A DNA stretch of 64,000 nt from assembly GCA_027943335.1 (NCBI GenBank), contig BSBK01000525.1, forward strand, positions 558,001-622,000, in the 5' to 3' direction. The stretch's first letter is position 1. Each line of letters starts with the position of its first letter. The notes under the pieces were generated by a model. That model saw only the letters and a program-made list of their open reading frames with translations. It had not been told where the DNA came from and made no database searches. This stretch comes from Chamaecyparis obtusa. Taxonomy: Eukaryota > Streptophyta > Pinopsida > Cupressales > Cupressaceae. Both the position numbers and the translations under genes were made by a program. Positions 1-9,856 of this stretch are shown here, one piece after another.

Positions 1-2
1 AG

Positions 3-1370
3 GTGGGGTGCAGACAGGATCTATCCATATCTTTGTTCAATGATAGATTTTGTGGTGCATATGATGAGCTTCTTGATGATGTTGAGTTTTCAGAATCTGT
101 GTTCATTGGTTTATTCCTGGAGCTTTATTTTCCTGAGTCAACCAGTTGGTTAGATGCTTTGTGGGAGGTGTATTATGGATGTATCAGGGATTGGGTACTT
201 AGTGATGATAGTCTTGAGCTTGAGGATGCACTTGGGGTTGTGTCTAGTAGTACTGATATTAAGAATGATGAAATTTATGAAGGAGATGTATCAGGTGTTG
301 ACACTCTTTCTTGCAGTCATGAAAGTGATGCCTTCTCTCAATATGGGGTAGAAAGTCTTTGTAATCAGTCGGATGAAGAAGAGGATTGGATGAATGAAGA
401 TGTTGTTGATGATTGCTTATCAAAGGAAGGTGATGCTAGGGACAACTGTTCACTTCACAGTGAACAGATTTTAGATTTATTGTCTTGTGAATATCTCAGA
501 TATTCAGGGGGAGATGGCTCTAAGTTCTTACAACCAACACACATTGATTTTGACTGAGAGCATGAGTCAGTAGGGTCTGACTATGACATGTGTGCCTCTA
601 ATTATTTTGCTGCTCCCACATTACTAGATGACAACTAGGTTCAATATGATGTATCAGATGATGATTTCATTAGTATTTTTTCGGCCTCAAGTGATGCAGA
701 TATCCCTAATGAATGTGTTGATGTTTCCCCTCCCACCCACTAGTAATTTTTGGGTTTGTCAAATGTTGACAAGATGCAGGATGCTCATATTTTTGATGAT
801 TCATGTTCATCAGAGTTCTGTTCATGTGGTTACCCTGCAGAAGAAGAGGTTGAAGGCCATGATAGTGTGTTGTCCTATTATAAAGATTGTTTTAGTGAAC
901 AAGTTTTTTGTTCATACTCTTTTCCTTCTTTTGCCAGATATGATAGTGAAGAAGACCTTCACTTGGTTTATGATCTAGTTTATGGAGATATCATGGATGA
1001 ACCAAGTTGCTTAGTGGCTAAGGCAATACATGAAGGTAAATTAGAGGGTTCAAATCCTTTTCAGCTAGGTAATTCTGATGTAATGCATGATGCTCAGTAT
1101 GTTTTATTTCCTGATGCATTACTAGATGATATTTTTACTTCCAGTCAGCAGGGAGAAGTAAGTGATGTTCCTTACTTCTTAGAATATGAATGTGAGTATG
1201 ATGGTTGTGACTGGAAAAACATGGGTAGTGACCAGCATAGTTTCATCCTTCAGCCCATGGTTATTCACATATGTTTGCAGCAGAATGGTAAAGAATTTTT
1301 TAGACTTGGGGTCACATATGTGGATGAAAACCAGATTTTTGATGCAGGAGGGTCATTGGTTTTCTTTTGA
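3..1370 (+). pseudogene. degenerate acidic ORF of unknown function, probably retroelement-derived
   Basis: One reading frame enters from the left window edge and stays recognisable for about 455 codons, interrupted by four stop codons between 555 and 750. The product is strongly acidic and rich in Asp, Glu and Ser (for example SDEEEDWMNEDVVDD), with scattered Cys and aromatic residues. I see no signal peptide, membrane segment or catalytic motif. Near its end it has DVPYFLEYE. The acidic tail of the Copia-type element at 47025-47675 has SEIPYFLRF in a similar place, which weakly suggests that both are tail domains of non-autonomous retroelement polyproteins. A decayed host exon is the alternative, but no family match or splice structure supports it. 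The start lies outside the window. Confidence 0.4.
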
Positions 1371-1727
1371 GGCCTTGAGCCTGGTTGTACATACTATAAA
1401 TCCTTGTATAGTTATTTCCCTGGTTCGGTTGCCAATTTTTGAGTTCCCTATTTTTGTCCAGTGGTCAGTCTACTCTCCCAGAAATCTTGAATTCTTGCAT
1501 GGGCACAAGTTACCCATCATCCCCAACTAGAGCCACTGTTAGTCCATTTTCCTGTCAATGCATAATCTTTTGAAAATGGCCCATTTCCTTGCAAGCTTTC
1601 TTGAAGTGTCCTGCCCTGTGTTTTTCATGTTGTCACCTTGCTCTAGTCCAAATTGCATGTGCTGAATTGCAAAACCCAGGGAGTTATTAAAGTTTTAAGG
1701 TCTACAGGAAACAATTTTAGAATCTAC
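1371..1727. other. non-coding, nothing recognised
   Basis: This stretch follows the acidic ORF. It has short stop-ridden frames and no clear LTR end, primer site or polypurine tract. It may be the 3' untranslated part of the same retroelement, but nothing in the sequence proves it. Confidence 0.3.
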
Positions 1728-1895
1728 CACAGTGTCGAAAACCCACAGTGTTTTTGAAAATCCAAGATGTTTTTGACCTTTTTGGCCTGCATGAAAACCC
1801 TCGATGTTTTCACATCTTTGTTTACCTTTGTGTCAATGTTGAAAACTCTATGTGTTTTTGATCCTTCATTGAAAACCCTAGATGTTTTCGACCTC
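1728..1895. repeat. degenerate short tandem repeat, GAAAACCCTAGATGTTTTcgac type
   Basis: About five imperfect copies of a motif close to TTGAAAACCCTAGATGTTT occur in about 170 bp, separated by variable spacers. The copies differ by several substitutions. The AACCCTA core resembles the plant telomere-type box, but the repeat is not a telomere array. Confidence 0.55.
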
Positions 1896-2002
1896 ACATC
1901 TATCCTTTTTGTCAGCACTCCTTGTTTGTTGATCCTTACTGTATAAGTGTGATCTGAAGGTGGGCCCGGGTCTTCAATGGGCTTTGAAATGATTGGTTAT
2001 CA

Positions 2003-2040
2003 CATGATCGCATGTTAGAGTTTTTTGACATGCGACCATG
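2003..2040. repeat. hairpin copy 1
   Basis: The left arm CATGATCGCATGTTAGA faces TTTGACATGCGACCATG across a 4-base spacer, with three mismatches over 17 pairs. Confidence 0.6.
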
Positions 2041-2130
2041 CAACCGGTTTCCTTTTTGTGCTGAGGCCCATCGCTGATGCAGTTTGGTGGTCCTGCTGGC
2101 GGTGATGTGGTAGCCTGGGGTTGGCTGTCA

Positions 2131-2168
2131 CATGATCGCATGTTAGAGTTTTCTGACATGTGATCATG
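2131..2168. repeat. hairpin copy 2
   Basis: The left arm CATGATCGCATGTTAGA faces TCTGACATGTGATCATG across a 4-base loop, with two mismatched or wobble pairs over 17. Confidence 0.65.
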
Positions 2169-2508
2169 CGACTAGTTGACATGTGTCTATGGTGGTGATG
2201 TGGTGTCTTCTAGCTAGTTTGAGGTGGTGACTTGGGTTTTGTCAATGGGTCCGTTGTCAAGGTGGAACGAGTTGGCATTTTTTGATTGGTTGGTGGAATG
2301 ACATGTTGGATGGCGTCAGTGGGTCCATAGTTTTTTGAGGAAGTTAAAGTGTGGACAGATCTGGTGGTTGTCGTTATACTGCTGAGTGGAGATGCTCATT
2401 TTTTAACATCGCGGTATAGCGACATCCGTCATTTCTATTTTATGTGGAGACTGCCCGGTGGACCCGTTTGTCAGAGGTGGTTATGTGGCGGCCTGAGGTT
2501 GGCTATCA

Positions 2509-2546
2509 CATGATCGCATGTCAGATTTTTCTAACATGCGATCATG
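2509..2546. repeat. hairpin copy 3, best conserved
   Basis: The left arm CATGATCGCATGTCAGA faces TCTAACATGCGATCATG across a TTTT loop. Sixteen of 17 positions form Watson-Crick pairs. A much weaker relative lies at 2648-2695. Confidence 0.7.
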
Positions 2547-2815
2547 CAACAAGGGTGCCACATGTGCTAGGGCCTATTTGTAGTTGTTTGGTGGTCCCGT
2601 TGGCAGGCGGTGACATGACAACTGACAAGATGCATGTTAGCGGCTTGTTGCATGTTTGCATGAGCTAATTTTATGACTTATGAACATGTGACAAACCCTT
2701 TTGTGGCAGTGGCAGTGGTGGCGGTTATGAAGAAGGTAATGGGAAGTGGTGTGTTGCATGTTCGCATAGCCCATTTCTGGGCTATTCGATCATGCGACAA
2801 CTGTTTGGCATCGTT

Positions 2816-3841
2816 GTTGTGGAGTTAACCCGAGGTGTTTGGATGGGTTAAAAAACACAAGCCCACAAAATGCATGGTGACCATTTGCTTTCATTTTTGA
2901 ATCTCTGAGAACGTTTCCTACGACCAGAAAGGACTGAAATTGATGACAGAAAGGGCCAGTGTTGGTAAAACTGATTTTCTGCACCACTCCAGTGTGCTCC
3001 AGGGTGTGAGGTGATTGTAGAAGAGGAGTGTCTTGCCGTAGAGAAGTTAATGAAATGTACCAAAGCAATTACAGGGTCACTTCCAGTTTGATTTTTGCAG
3101 ATTTTTGATTGATCTTTGGTGCCTTTTTTAGAGTTTCTCATGATTGAAGATCAAATTTTGATGAACTTGAAATGCCTAATTGATGGAAAACCCTTATCCT
3201 AACCCTGGTTACCCGTAGCTTGTTGCATCCTAATGGTTTAGGATTCCAAGGTAACTAGGGGTATTTATGTGTTTTTTGTTGATTTTCAAAGGGTTCTAGC
3301 TTAGAGTTCCTTTCTGGTTCCATGAAAGGTTATGTCCTGCAGATTTCTCCTTCTCTCTGCATATAGGGTGTTCTTCTTTCCTTGCTAGTTCTGAGAATAT
3401 AATGCATATTGTAAATGATTTGTCTTATGTGTGAGAAGTTAATATATTCTTACTGTTACCAAGCTATCTCCATTTGTGCTTTGAATTCATTGATCATACA
3501 TTAAGGGTGTTTGATTTGTCTACTTGTATTGCCTATGTGTTTGCAAGTGGAGTTGTCTTCATAGAGATAACTAGTTCAGGGTTAGTGTTCATGTGTGTAT
3601 GGGCTGAAATATCAAAGATATGTCATGCTTGTCTTCTGGTGGATGTTGGTAAATGTGTTGTCTGATTCATAGGTCTCTTCTAAGGGGAGGGTTAAAATCC
3701 TTTGAATGGATAATAGCATTCTTGAATGCACAGGTGGGTGTTAAGTTGAGAATTGGTCATGGTGTGTGATTAATGTAAGGCATCAACACATTGAGTATAT
3801 TATTTTCTTGTTTCATAGCTATCATTTGCAATAGGGTATTT
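2816..3841. other. non-coding, nothing recognised
   Basis: There is no kept reading frame, no terminal TG...CA pair that I can match and no repeat of other parts of the window. The stretch around 3190-3300 repeats short words such as CCTAACCCTGGTTACC and GGTAACTAGGGG in loosely inverted fashion. Confidence 0.3.
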
Positions 3842-3916
3842 GACTCTGTGGCCCATTGGATAAGGCACTGGTCTATGAGAGACTTAGGGCATCTCAGGGG
3901 TCCTTTCAATCCATTC
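3842..3916 (+). pseudogene. decayed tRNA-Arg-like sequence or SINE head
   Basis: GACTCTGTGGCCCATTGG followed by ATAAGGCACTGGTCTA closely matches the 5' half of plant tRNA-Arg genes, covering acceptor arm, D arm with A box and anticodon-stem start. The second half is altered. The anticodon stem no longer closes, the B-box-like TTTCAATCC is weak, and no matching 3' acceptor strand follows. It is therefore either a dead tRNA gene or the tRNA-derived head of a SINE. No poly-A or poly-T tail or target duplication is clear. Confidence 0.5.
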
Positions 3917-4289
3917 AAATCATTTCGATTCAGTTCCACCTTTTCCTTTTCTTGTTGATAGGTTAGGTCTCTAGTTTTCATAACCACTCCATGCAAGTAG
4001 GGCTATTGCATGAGATATTGGTTTCAATTGAGGTACAAGATACCTATAAGGGTTTTAAAATCATTCCATAGTTAGTTACCTGTAGGCCTGTAGTGTGACA
4101 CAAGTAAATATATGTGTGTAGATGAGGTATACCCGCCTGAGTGATGTGGAGCTCAAAGTGTAGAAGGATCTCTCTTTGATCCTTGTCAATTGGCCCTTTT
4201 TCTTGTCAGATTTGGAGTGTTGAGTGAATGTGACACTAGCCCTGTCAATCCTAATGCCAAGCTGACCTTTGGAGAAAAGAAACACCAAT
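3917..4289. other. non-coding, nothing recognised
   Basis: This lies between the tRNA-like sequence and the Copia-type LTR remnant. If the tRNA-like part is a SINE head, the body of the SINE would lie here, but no second copy is present in the window for comparison. Confidence 0.3.
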
Positions 4290-5273
4290 AGGACACATGG
4301 TCTAATGATGAACTCAAGTTAAGTTATGCATTTTCTATTCGCTAGTAGAAATTTCTTGTGTTTGTTCAAAAGAGCTGATAGAGATTTTATTGGTTCTTGA
4401 GTTGCACCTATCTTTAGGGTATGTGCCCTTGGAGTCAATCTTAGAGATGAATTATTGATGTTCGGTTAAGAGCTCATGAGTTAATTTATCTTGTGAAGAA
4501 AGATCCAGTAGTTTTGGTAGAGTCAACAGTGTGTAGCATGCGTCTACAATTATATTATTTGGATAGGTCCCAGAATGAGTTGCGTGCATAGTAGAGCTAA
4601 CAGATTGTTTATATGAGTTTGTTATGGTTTCTCTAATATGATCATAGGCCAACTTGATCATATCATTTAGAGGAAAGATATTTATAGGTATTCATTGGTG
4701 ATTACTGAAGTGTGGTTCATGGTTGATATGAAGAACAGAGAAGAGTGTGTGGAGTGTGGAACAATCAGAAGAAGGTCTATGTGACCAAGAAGAATACTTG
4801 TTCTATACATTGGAACTAATCTAGACAAGCAGGTCAAGTGCAATTCACCAAGATCTAGATATAGTGTGTATCTATTAAATAGAAGGTTGTCGCCTTCACC
4901 CCTTTGAGCAGTGAGCTCTTGGATAGTGCATCCTCTCCCCTAACAGGGACAATTGTAAAAGACTCCTAACAGGGTCTAACCCTTGACCAGGTCTACTATA
5001 CTTAATCTATTGTAAAGATACTCCTAAAAGAGTAAAGGATCTTCTAGCAAGGATCATTATACACTAGTACAGAATATTAGTGGGTGTTAATTCCCATAAG
5101 GGTTTTTACCTATTTGGGTTTCCTCGTAACCAAAATATTGGTGTTGTGTTCATGTTTTCTTTCATTATGTTTATGCTCTATATTTAATTCTACTTAATTG
5201 GATAAAGAATTGAATCTTGTAGATAATTGATTCACCCCCCCTCTCAGTTATCTCTTGGGACTATTCCTAAAAC
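4290..5273 (+). repeat. Copia G-family LTR remnant, + orientation, 5' truncated
   Basis: Read on the + strand, this matches the reverse complement of the Copia G LTRs at 54197-55845 and 58988-60263. Shared blocks include CTATTCGCTAGTAG, the CCCCTTTGAGCAGTG block and the terminal GGGACTATTCCTAA. About 300 bp of the LTR start is missing. The sequence after its end is not a TGGTATCAGAGC primer site, so this is a solo LTR or 3' LTR fragment, not a 5' LTR. Confidence 0.7.
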
Positions 5274-5294
5274 TCTTGTCTAAATAGAGATCTG

Positions 5295-5314
5295 ATAATC
5301 TACATGTAGATTAT
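5295..5314. repeat. perfect 20-bp palindrome
   Basis: The half-site ATAATCTACA is followed directly by its reverse complement TGTAGATTAT. It overlaps the truncated end of the element B ORF2-like frame. Confidence 0.6.
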
Positions 5315-6043
5315 TAGTGACCCAAACATGAATATCTTACTTTTATCATGCTTGATAGCTCTTATATTGTCCATCAATTGTGCATGCAAGATCTCGCACA
5401 AGTTGAATTCACCATTTTCTTTCACAATCATGATGGCTGCTAAAACAGTGGCTGCAGACACACTATTGACCCTATTATTATGTTGGAACTTGTATCCAAC
5501 TATCATAGACATTAGTTTAATGTCTTTCTCTTCTATAGGTTCAAGTGTCATTTCGCGCTTGTCATTGTGGGACTTACAAGTATGCTCAACTAGTTTCCTA
5601 ACATCCTTTCCTACAGGAAGAATGGCACCTCTCTTGGGTAATATTTTTATCTCATGAATGATATTAGTGGTTATTCTTATTGGGACTTCTCCTATCCAGA
5701 ATAAGTCATCATGAATTCTACTCAAAAAAATCTTAATCCATTCAGATTCATAAAACTCATAAGCAATCACATATTCAACAATATGGTTATTTTCCAAGTG
5801 TGCAAACTCATCTAGGAATGCTTTGTCTAGTTTCATCATGGTTTCCATGTCTGACCTAATCTTATCCAATACAACTAGTTCCTTCTTATAGTAAATATAT
5901 GTGCATATGTCATGTACATGCATAACTCCCATAGGAGTTCTATAGAATGCTCCTTCCAAATCATCTAGGGTTGACTTAAATGGATGCCTTTTAAATACAT
6001 ATCTTTTCCTTTCGGCAACATCAAATACAATAGGAGTGGCCAT
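5300..6043 (-). pseudogene. ORF2-like N-terminal domain of element B
   Basis: This is an open frame of 247 residues starting MATPIVFDV and matching the N-terminal third of ORF2 in elements A and C. Aligned landmarks are a W-x-x-(I/Y)-(F/I)-LSR(I/V)HD motif, PI-x-IT about 13 residues later, an LP motif, RVNSVSAAT versus RQNSVSCEA, and a FGSL block at the end. The identity is low but ordered, so B is a distant member. The frame stops where the element is truncated. I do not recognise the domain. It is not reverse transcriptase, integrase or protease. Confidence 0.6.
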
Positions 6044-6479
6044 AACTTACTTGATCACACTTATATAGGTTTCCAAATGAATTTTGAATCATCACATTCG
6101 AACAAGGGTTTCAAAACCAACTTAACTTCCTTTCACTCATAATCCAATTTCAATTCTTCACAACTCAACTGCTTGAACTCCTGTGATCTTCAGATGCTTA
6201 AACTTGAATGCAAATGTGTGAATAAAGTATCTTTGGTGACTATAAAAGAAACTTTTTTCCATTAATGCTTTCCATGTAAACACAAAATCCCATAGAGAAT
6301 TCCAATCTTCCTTTTTTCTATCAATCGAGTAGTGTGCTCTTGCATAAGGCATCGACTAGTCTCCAAATAGTTATAGCTAAAGGTGCATACTCTGAGGATG
6401 AGTATACTAGGTGCACAGGGGTCTAGAGCTAATCTAGCTCCCCCTATGACCATGATGGTCATTTAACCATAAATAGGAG

Positions 6480-7506
6480 GTGCGTCCATCATGGATGCAT
6501 TCTCAAATATTTCATCAACATTATCCTTCTTCTCTTTCTTCCAAATCAAGATCGTATCTTCTATAGCTTGCACAAACTTGACTTCTTCTGCTTCATCCAA
6601 TATTGATCCTTTTAAATTTTTAGGGCTTTCCTATCTTTTTCCTTTTGATCTATAGAGATTTGAGATGTGTCTAGCCTTGCTACATGAGTGACAAATAATT
6701 GGAGGCATGATATTCCTCTGCGCATTGATGTGGGTTACCAATTTGCACTGTCTAGCTGTGTGACCATTATAATTACATATCTAACATGTAATGTTTTGAG
6801 GACTTCTAATATTCTGCAATGGATGACTTCTCTAATTTTTATGAGTCTCATTTCTTTGATTTTATCTATAATTTGTAACTCTATGACCAAACTTATTGCA
6901 TGAATAACAATAACCATTGAAAGGTCTTACCTCTTTACAATATCTTGCTATGTGACCATGCTTGTTACAGGCATAAAAAGTTTTGTTTACTAGTTTGTGC
7001 TCATCTTTAGATGGTTCTACTCTAGCTTTAGTGGGATCTTCAATCCTCTTAGCTTCTATAGGTTCTTTAGGAGATTTCATTCTATCTCACATAGCATCAA
7101 TCTAAACTTGGGCTTCATTGAATCCAATACCAGAGGTATCTCCTTTAATCTTATGTGCATACAAGTGTAATTATATTAGATCCTTTCTTGTGTTAAATTT
7201 GTTAATATGATTCTTAGCTTTAGTCAATTTAGATTCCACTTGCTTCTTGATGTTCTCTAACTCCAAGATTTTCATGTTTGCTTGCCTAAGTTCTTCATCC
7301 AACGATTTTTTTTCTTTGACTTGTTCTTCATAGGCTTCTTGATTGTTAAATAGCTTTTCATCCAACTCTTCAATTTGATCTTTTAGAGATGTGTTTTTCT
7401 CATTTAGTTTTTTAACCATTTTTCCCAAGTCACTTGTGGAATTTTCTTTTAAGTCTTTTCTCAATTTTTTGATGATTACTTGAGAACCACTGACCTTTTC
7501 TTTCAA
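6480..7506 (-). pseudogene. Gag-like coiled-coil and zinc-knuckle protein of element B
   Basis: The first 110 residues are a Lys/Glu-rich coiled coil (KIRKLRKD-type heptads with EELDEKL and ELENIKK). After a break, a set of decayed CCHC knuckles follows: YACNKHGHIARYC, CYSCNKFGHRVTNYR, CNYNGHTARQC and CHSCSKARHISNLY, several lacking one metal ligand. The order and spacing mirror ORF1 of elements A and C. It would bind element RNA if it acts like other retroelement Gag proteins. Stops and a frame change make it non-functional now. Confidence 0.6.
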
Positions 7507-7625
7507 TTCTTCATTTTATTTTTCAGATCTGTCAAGATCTTCAAGAGCTATTCTTCTTCAGATGCTTTAATTCTTCCAAACCCGTGATGTCCTCAAGTGG
7601 TTAAAATTGTCTTTAGAGGACCAAA

Positions 7626-7637
7626 GCTTTGATACCA
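7626..7637 (-). other. primer binding site of element B
   Basis: On the - strand this reads TGGTATCAAAGC, one base from the plant initiator-Met tRNA complement TGGTATCAGAGC. It lies 2 bp from the LTR end. Confidence 0.75.
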
Positions 7638-7639
7638 AT

Positions 7640-8170
7640 TTTTAGGAATGGGAACACTATGAGGGGGGCGTGAATCAGTATTCTATATATTATCACTTTT
7701 TCTAATATCTTGAAAATTAACTTAATTACTTAAGTACTGAAATGAATATCAATACAAGTAGGATAAACAACCATAACACATGACACCATATACGATTATA
7801 GGGAAACCCAAATAGGTAAAACAACCAGTGGGAATTGACACCCACTAGGAACTGCACTAGTGCATTATGATCCATGTTAGAAGATCTTACAACCCTGTTA
7901 GGAGTTGATCTTTATAATACTTTTAGTACAGTGACCTGGTCAAGGTTCAAACCCTATTAGGGGTGGGGACACACTGTCCTAGAGCTCACTTCTCAAGTGG
8001 TGAAGGCTACACACTATATGTGCAAGGTGAACTGGTGTTGTGACACTTCTTGTCAAATTAGTTCCTTTTGTGCACTAATGCTTTAGACTCTTGTAAATCT
8101 CTACAACATTCTAATTGCTCTTGGCATACTTCTTCTCTACTGCTATCATCTCTATATCTCATCACTGATA
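7640..8170 (-). repeat. 5' LTR of element B, truncated
   Basis: The end adjoining the primer site carries the same layout as the LTRs of A, C and Copia G: TAGGAAT, a G-rich run followed by TGAATCAG, then GGGAAACCCAAATAGG and a CCCTGTTAGGAG block. The outer end stops abruptly where Gypsy H integrase begins. Confidence 0.65.
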
Positions 8171-8642
8171 CCAAGAACAAAGTCCATGCTGATATCCTCC
8201 CAAGGCTTCTCTAGTATAGGTAATAGTTGATACAACCCTATATTCTACTTCACTCCTTTCGCTATCTGACATACTCTGCAACTCTATACAAACTTCTTAA
8301 CATCTCGCTGCAACTGTGGCCAATAATAATTCTCACTGACCAAAGCAAGGGTTTTATCACAACCAAAATGTCCATCCAATCCTCCGCTATGCTTCCCCTT
8401 GATGATATTCTCCCTCATAGAACTTCATGGAATGCACAACTGACTCCCTCTGAATAGCATATCATCCTGGATGATAAAATCCAGCCACTTCATTCTGTCT
8501 ACAGTAACAGGTTCTTTACAAGCTTTCCAAGCTTCACCAAAATTAGGATCCTTTGGATAAAAATTCTTGAGTTCCTTGAACCCAACCACCTCAATCTACA
8601 TCTCTGTCAGCAATAGTTTCCTTCTACTAAGAGCATCCAAAT
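8171..8642 (-). pseudogene. Gypsy H integrase fragment
   Basis: The - strand encodes the integrase zinc-binding region (GGLDGHFG, then CRVCQIAKG) and the beginning of the catalytic core (PWEDISMDFVLG). It is interrupted by stops. It is the downstream continuation of the pol gene at 15801-18962 and was separated from it by element A. The core is cut at about 8171, where element B sequence begins. The RNase H to integrase linker occurs here and again to the right of element A (see the 159-bp duplication). Confidence 0.75.
8479..8637. repeat. left copy of a 159-bp duplication flanking element A
   Basis: This matches 15801-15959 base for base except for two substitutions. It encodes the RNase H to integrase linker of Gypsy H (DALSRRKLL on the - strand). 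It is far longer than a normal 5-bp target duplication. Confidence 0.8.
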
Positions 8643-9648
8643 TGTTGGAAATATTTAGGAATTAACCGAGTTACTGAGAGGGGAGGGGTGAATCAGTAAC
8701 TCCAAATTTTCTTTCAATTACAGAAGTATTAACATGTAATTCACTTTAACCTTTGCATACAGAAAGCATGAAACTTAAAAGCATTCACAATAATGACACA
8801 TAGATTTGGTTACCCAGAAACCTTCCAAAAGAAAGTAAAACTGGGGTGGGGATGAAACCCACAAAGCTTTAATACTGCAGAATAAAGTTGGCCAGTTAAG
8901 GCTTACAATTTGATCACTTCTGATGATCTGCCCTGTTAGGAGCAATAAGGATTGCTAAATCCACCCTGTTAAAGGATTTACAAACATACAATGAAGTATG
9001 CACTCGGTAAAGAGATTTTACAAAAGACTATTAAGTCTACCTGGTTAAAGGATTTAGTACTGATTCACCTGTTAGGATGAAACAGTAGATCTCTTGCTTT
9101 GCAACTGGATTGCTGATTGAGATTCGCTGATGTACTGATCACCTTCTGTGATGAATTTGTCTTTGCTGTTCCTTATACTACTGAAGCCTTCTGTAATTCG
9201 CTTATCTCTGCCTTTCTTTTTCTTTCACATATATTCTTCATTCATACATCTTGAGATTTTTACAACATTGTTTATATACAAGTCTTAAACAATTAATTAC
9301 AATTATAATTACAAAGTCGGCTTGACAAATAAACATAAGTGCTACTAAGTCGGCCCAAGTATGGTTACACGGTTCCTGCAAACTGACTCGGTGACTTTCT
9401 GATACTCGGCGTCCACTACATTACTCGGCATCATCATGCACTTGGTAGAAGTGAAGGCACGGTTCATACTGATCACTCGGTAGGTTTTGAACTCGGTAAA
9501 TACCGGTGACTCGGTAGACATGATGTTACTCGGTTTACACTGTCCTGTTCGGTTTGCACTAACTTGCTCAGTTTGCACTGTCTGCTCGGTTTGCACTGAG
9601 AACGCAAATAAGTGTTGTCACTAGTGGCAATTCTGCTTAATGCCAACA
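8643..9648 (-). repeat. 3' LTR of element A
   Basis: It begins TGTTGGAAATATT and ends TTAATGCCAACA on the + strand. The U3 half (right side) is crowded with CTCGGT (ACCGAG) motifs. The U5 end carries the GAGAGGGGAGGGGTGAATCAG motif in short form, shared with the Copia G LTRs. Confidence 0.85.
9271..9278 (-). promoter_or_regulatory. probable TATA box of the element A 3' LTR
   Basis: On the - strand this reads TATATAAACAATG. The same word occurs at matching places in the other A LTR and in both C LTRs. The transcription start is expected about 30 bp downstream. Confidence 0.5.
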
Positions 9649-9662
9649 ATCTCCCCCTTTGG
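9649..9662 (-). other. polypurine tract of element A
   Basis: On the - strand AATGCCAAAGGGGGAGAT directly precedes the 3' LTR start TGTTGGC. Two further CTCCCCCTTT tracts lie at about 9760 and 9810. Confidence 0.75.
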
Positions 9663-9856
9663 CATTAGTGACAAAAACACTTATTGGCCAAAACTTATAT
9701 ACATGAATCATGCTGAGTTTTATTTTGATTTTTTAAAATATAGATTTTTATACATTGTCTCCCCCTTTCAATGTGCTTACTGTTTCTATACAAATCTTCT
9801 TCTATACATATCTCCCCCTTTTTGACGATAATGCCAAAGGTGTGTATACAAGTTAT

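Larger units (their letters stand above)
1950..2815. repeat. GC-richer field of diverged repeats, each ending in a hairpin
   Basis: A longer repeat unit occurs at roughly 2080-2168, 2440-2546 and 2588-2695. Each unit has a GGTGGNCCCGTTGG-like part, a GTGATGTGG part, and then a CACATGATCGCATGT hairpin. A further hairpin lies at 2003-2040. A degenerate one lies at about 2756-2800, with inner stem TAGCCCA/TGGGCTA. Base composition is GC-richer than the flanks. No protein frame is kept across the units. It could be part of a long LTR or a satellite-like decay product. Confidence 0.6.
5274..8170 (-). mobile_element. element B: truncated non-autonomous LTR element of the A/B/C family
   Basis: On the - strand the order is an LTR fragment, a tRNA-iMet-like primer site, a coiled-coil and zinc-knuckle Gag-like gene, and then the start of an ORF2-like gene. 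This is the same order as in elements A and C. No protease, integrase or reverse transcriptase remnant is visible. The 3' half, with the rest of ORF2, the polypurine tract and the 3' LTR, is missing. The left end abuts a Copia-type LTR in the opposite orientation, and the right end abuts Gypsy H integrase, so both junctions are rearranged. Confidence 0.65.

Noticed and set aside
2003..2800. CRISPR-like array from the repeated hairpins
   Set aside because: Repeat spacing is irregular, copies diverge and the sequence context is plant retroelement DNA.
2790..3141. Two overlapping - strand ORFs of 92 and 97 residues
   Set aside because: They overlap in different frames, have no domain and lie in repeat-flanked non-coding sequence.
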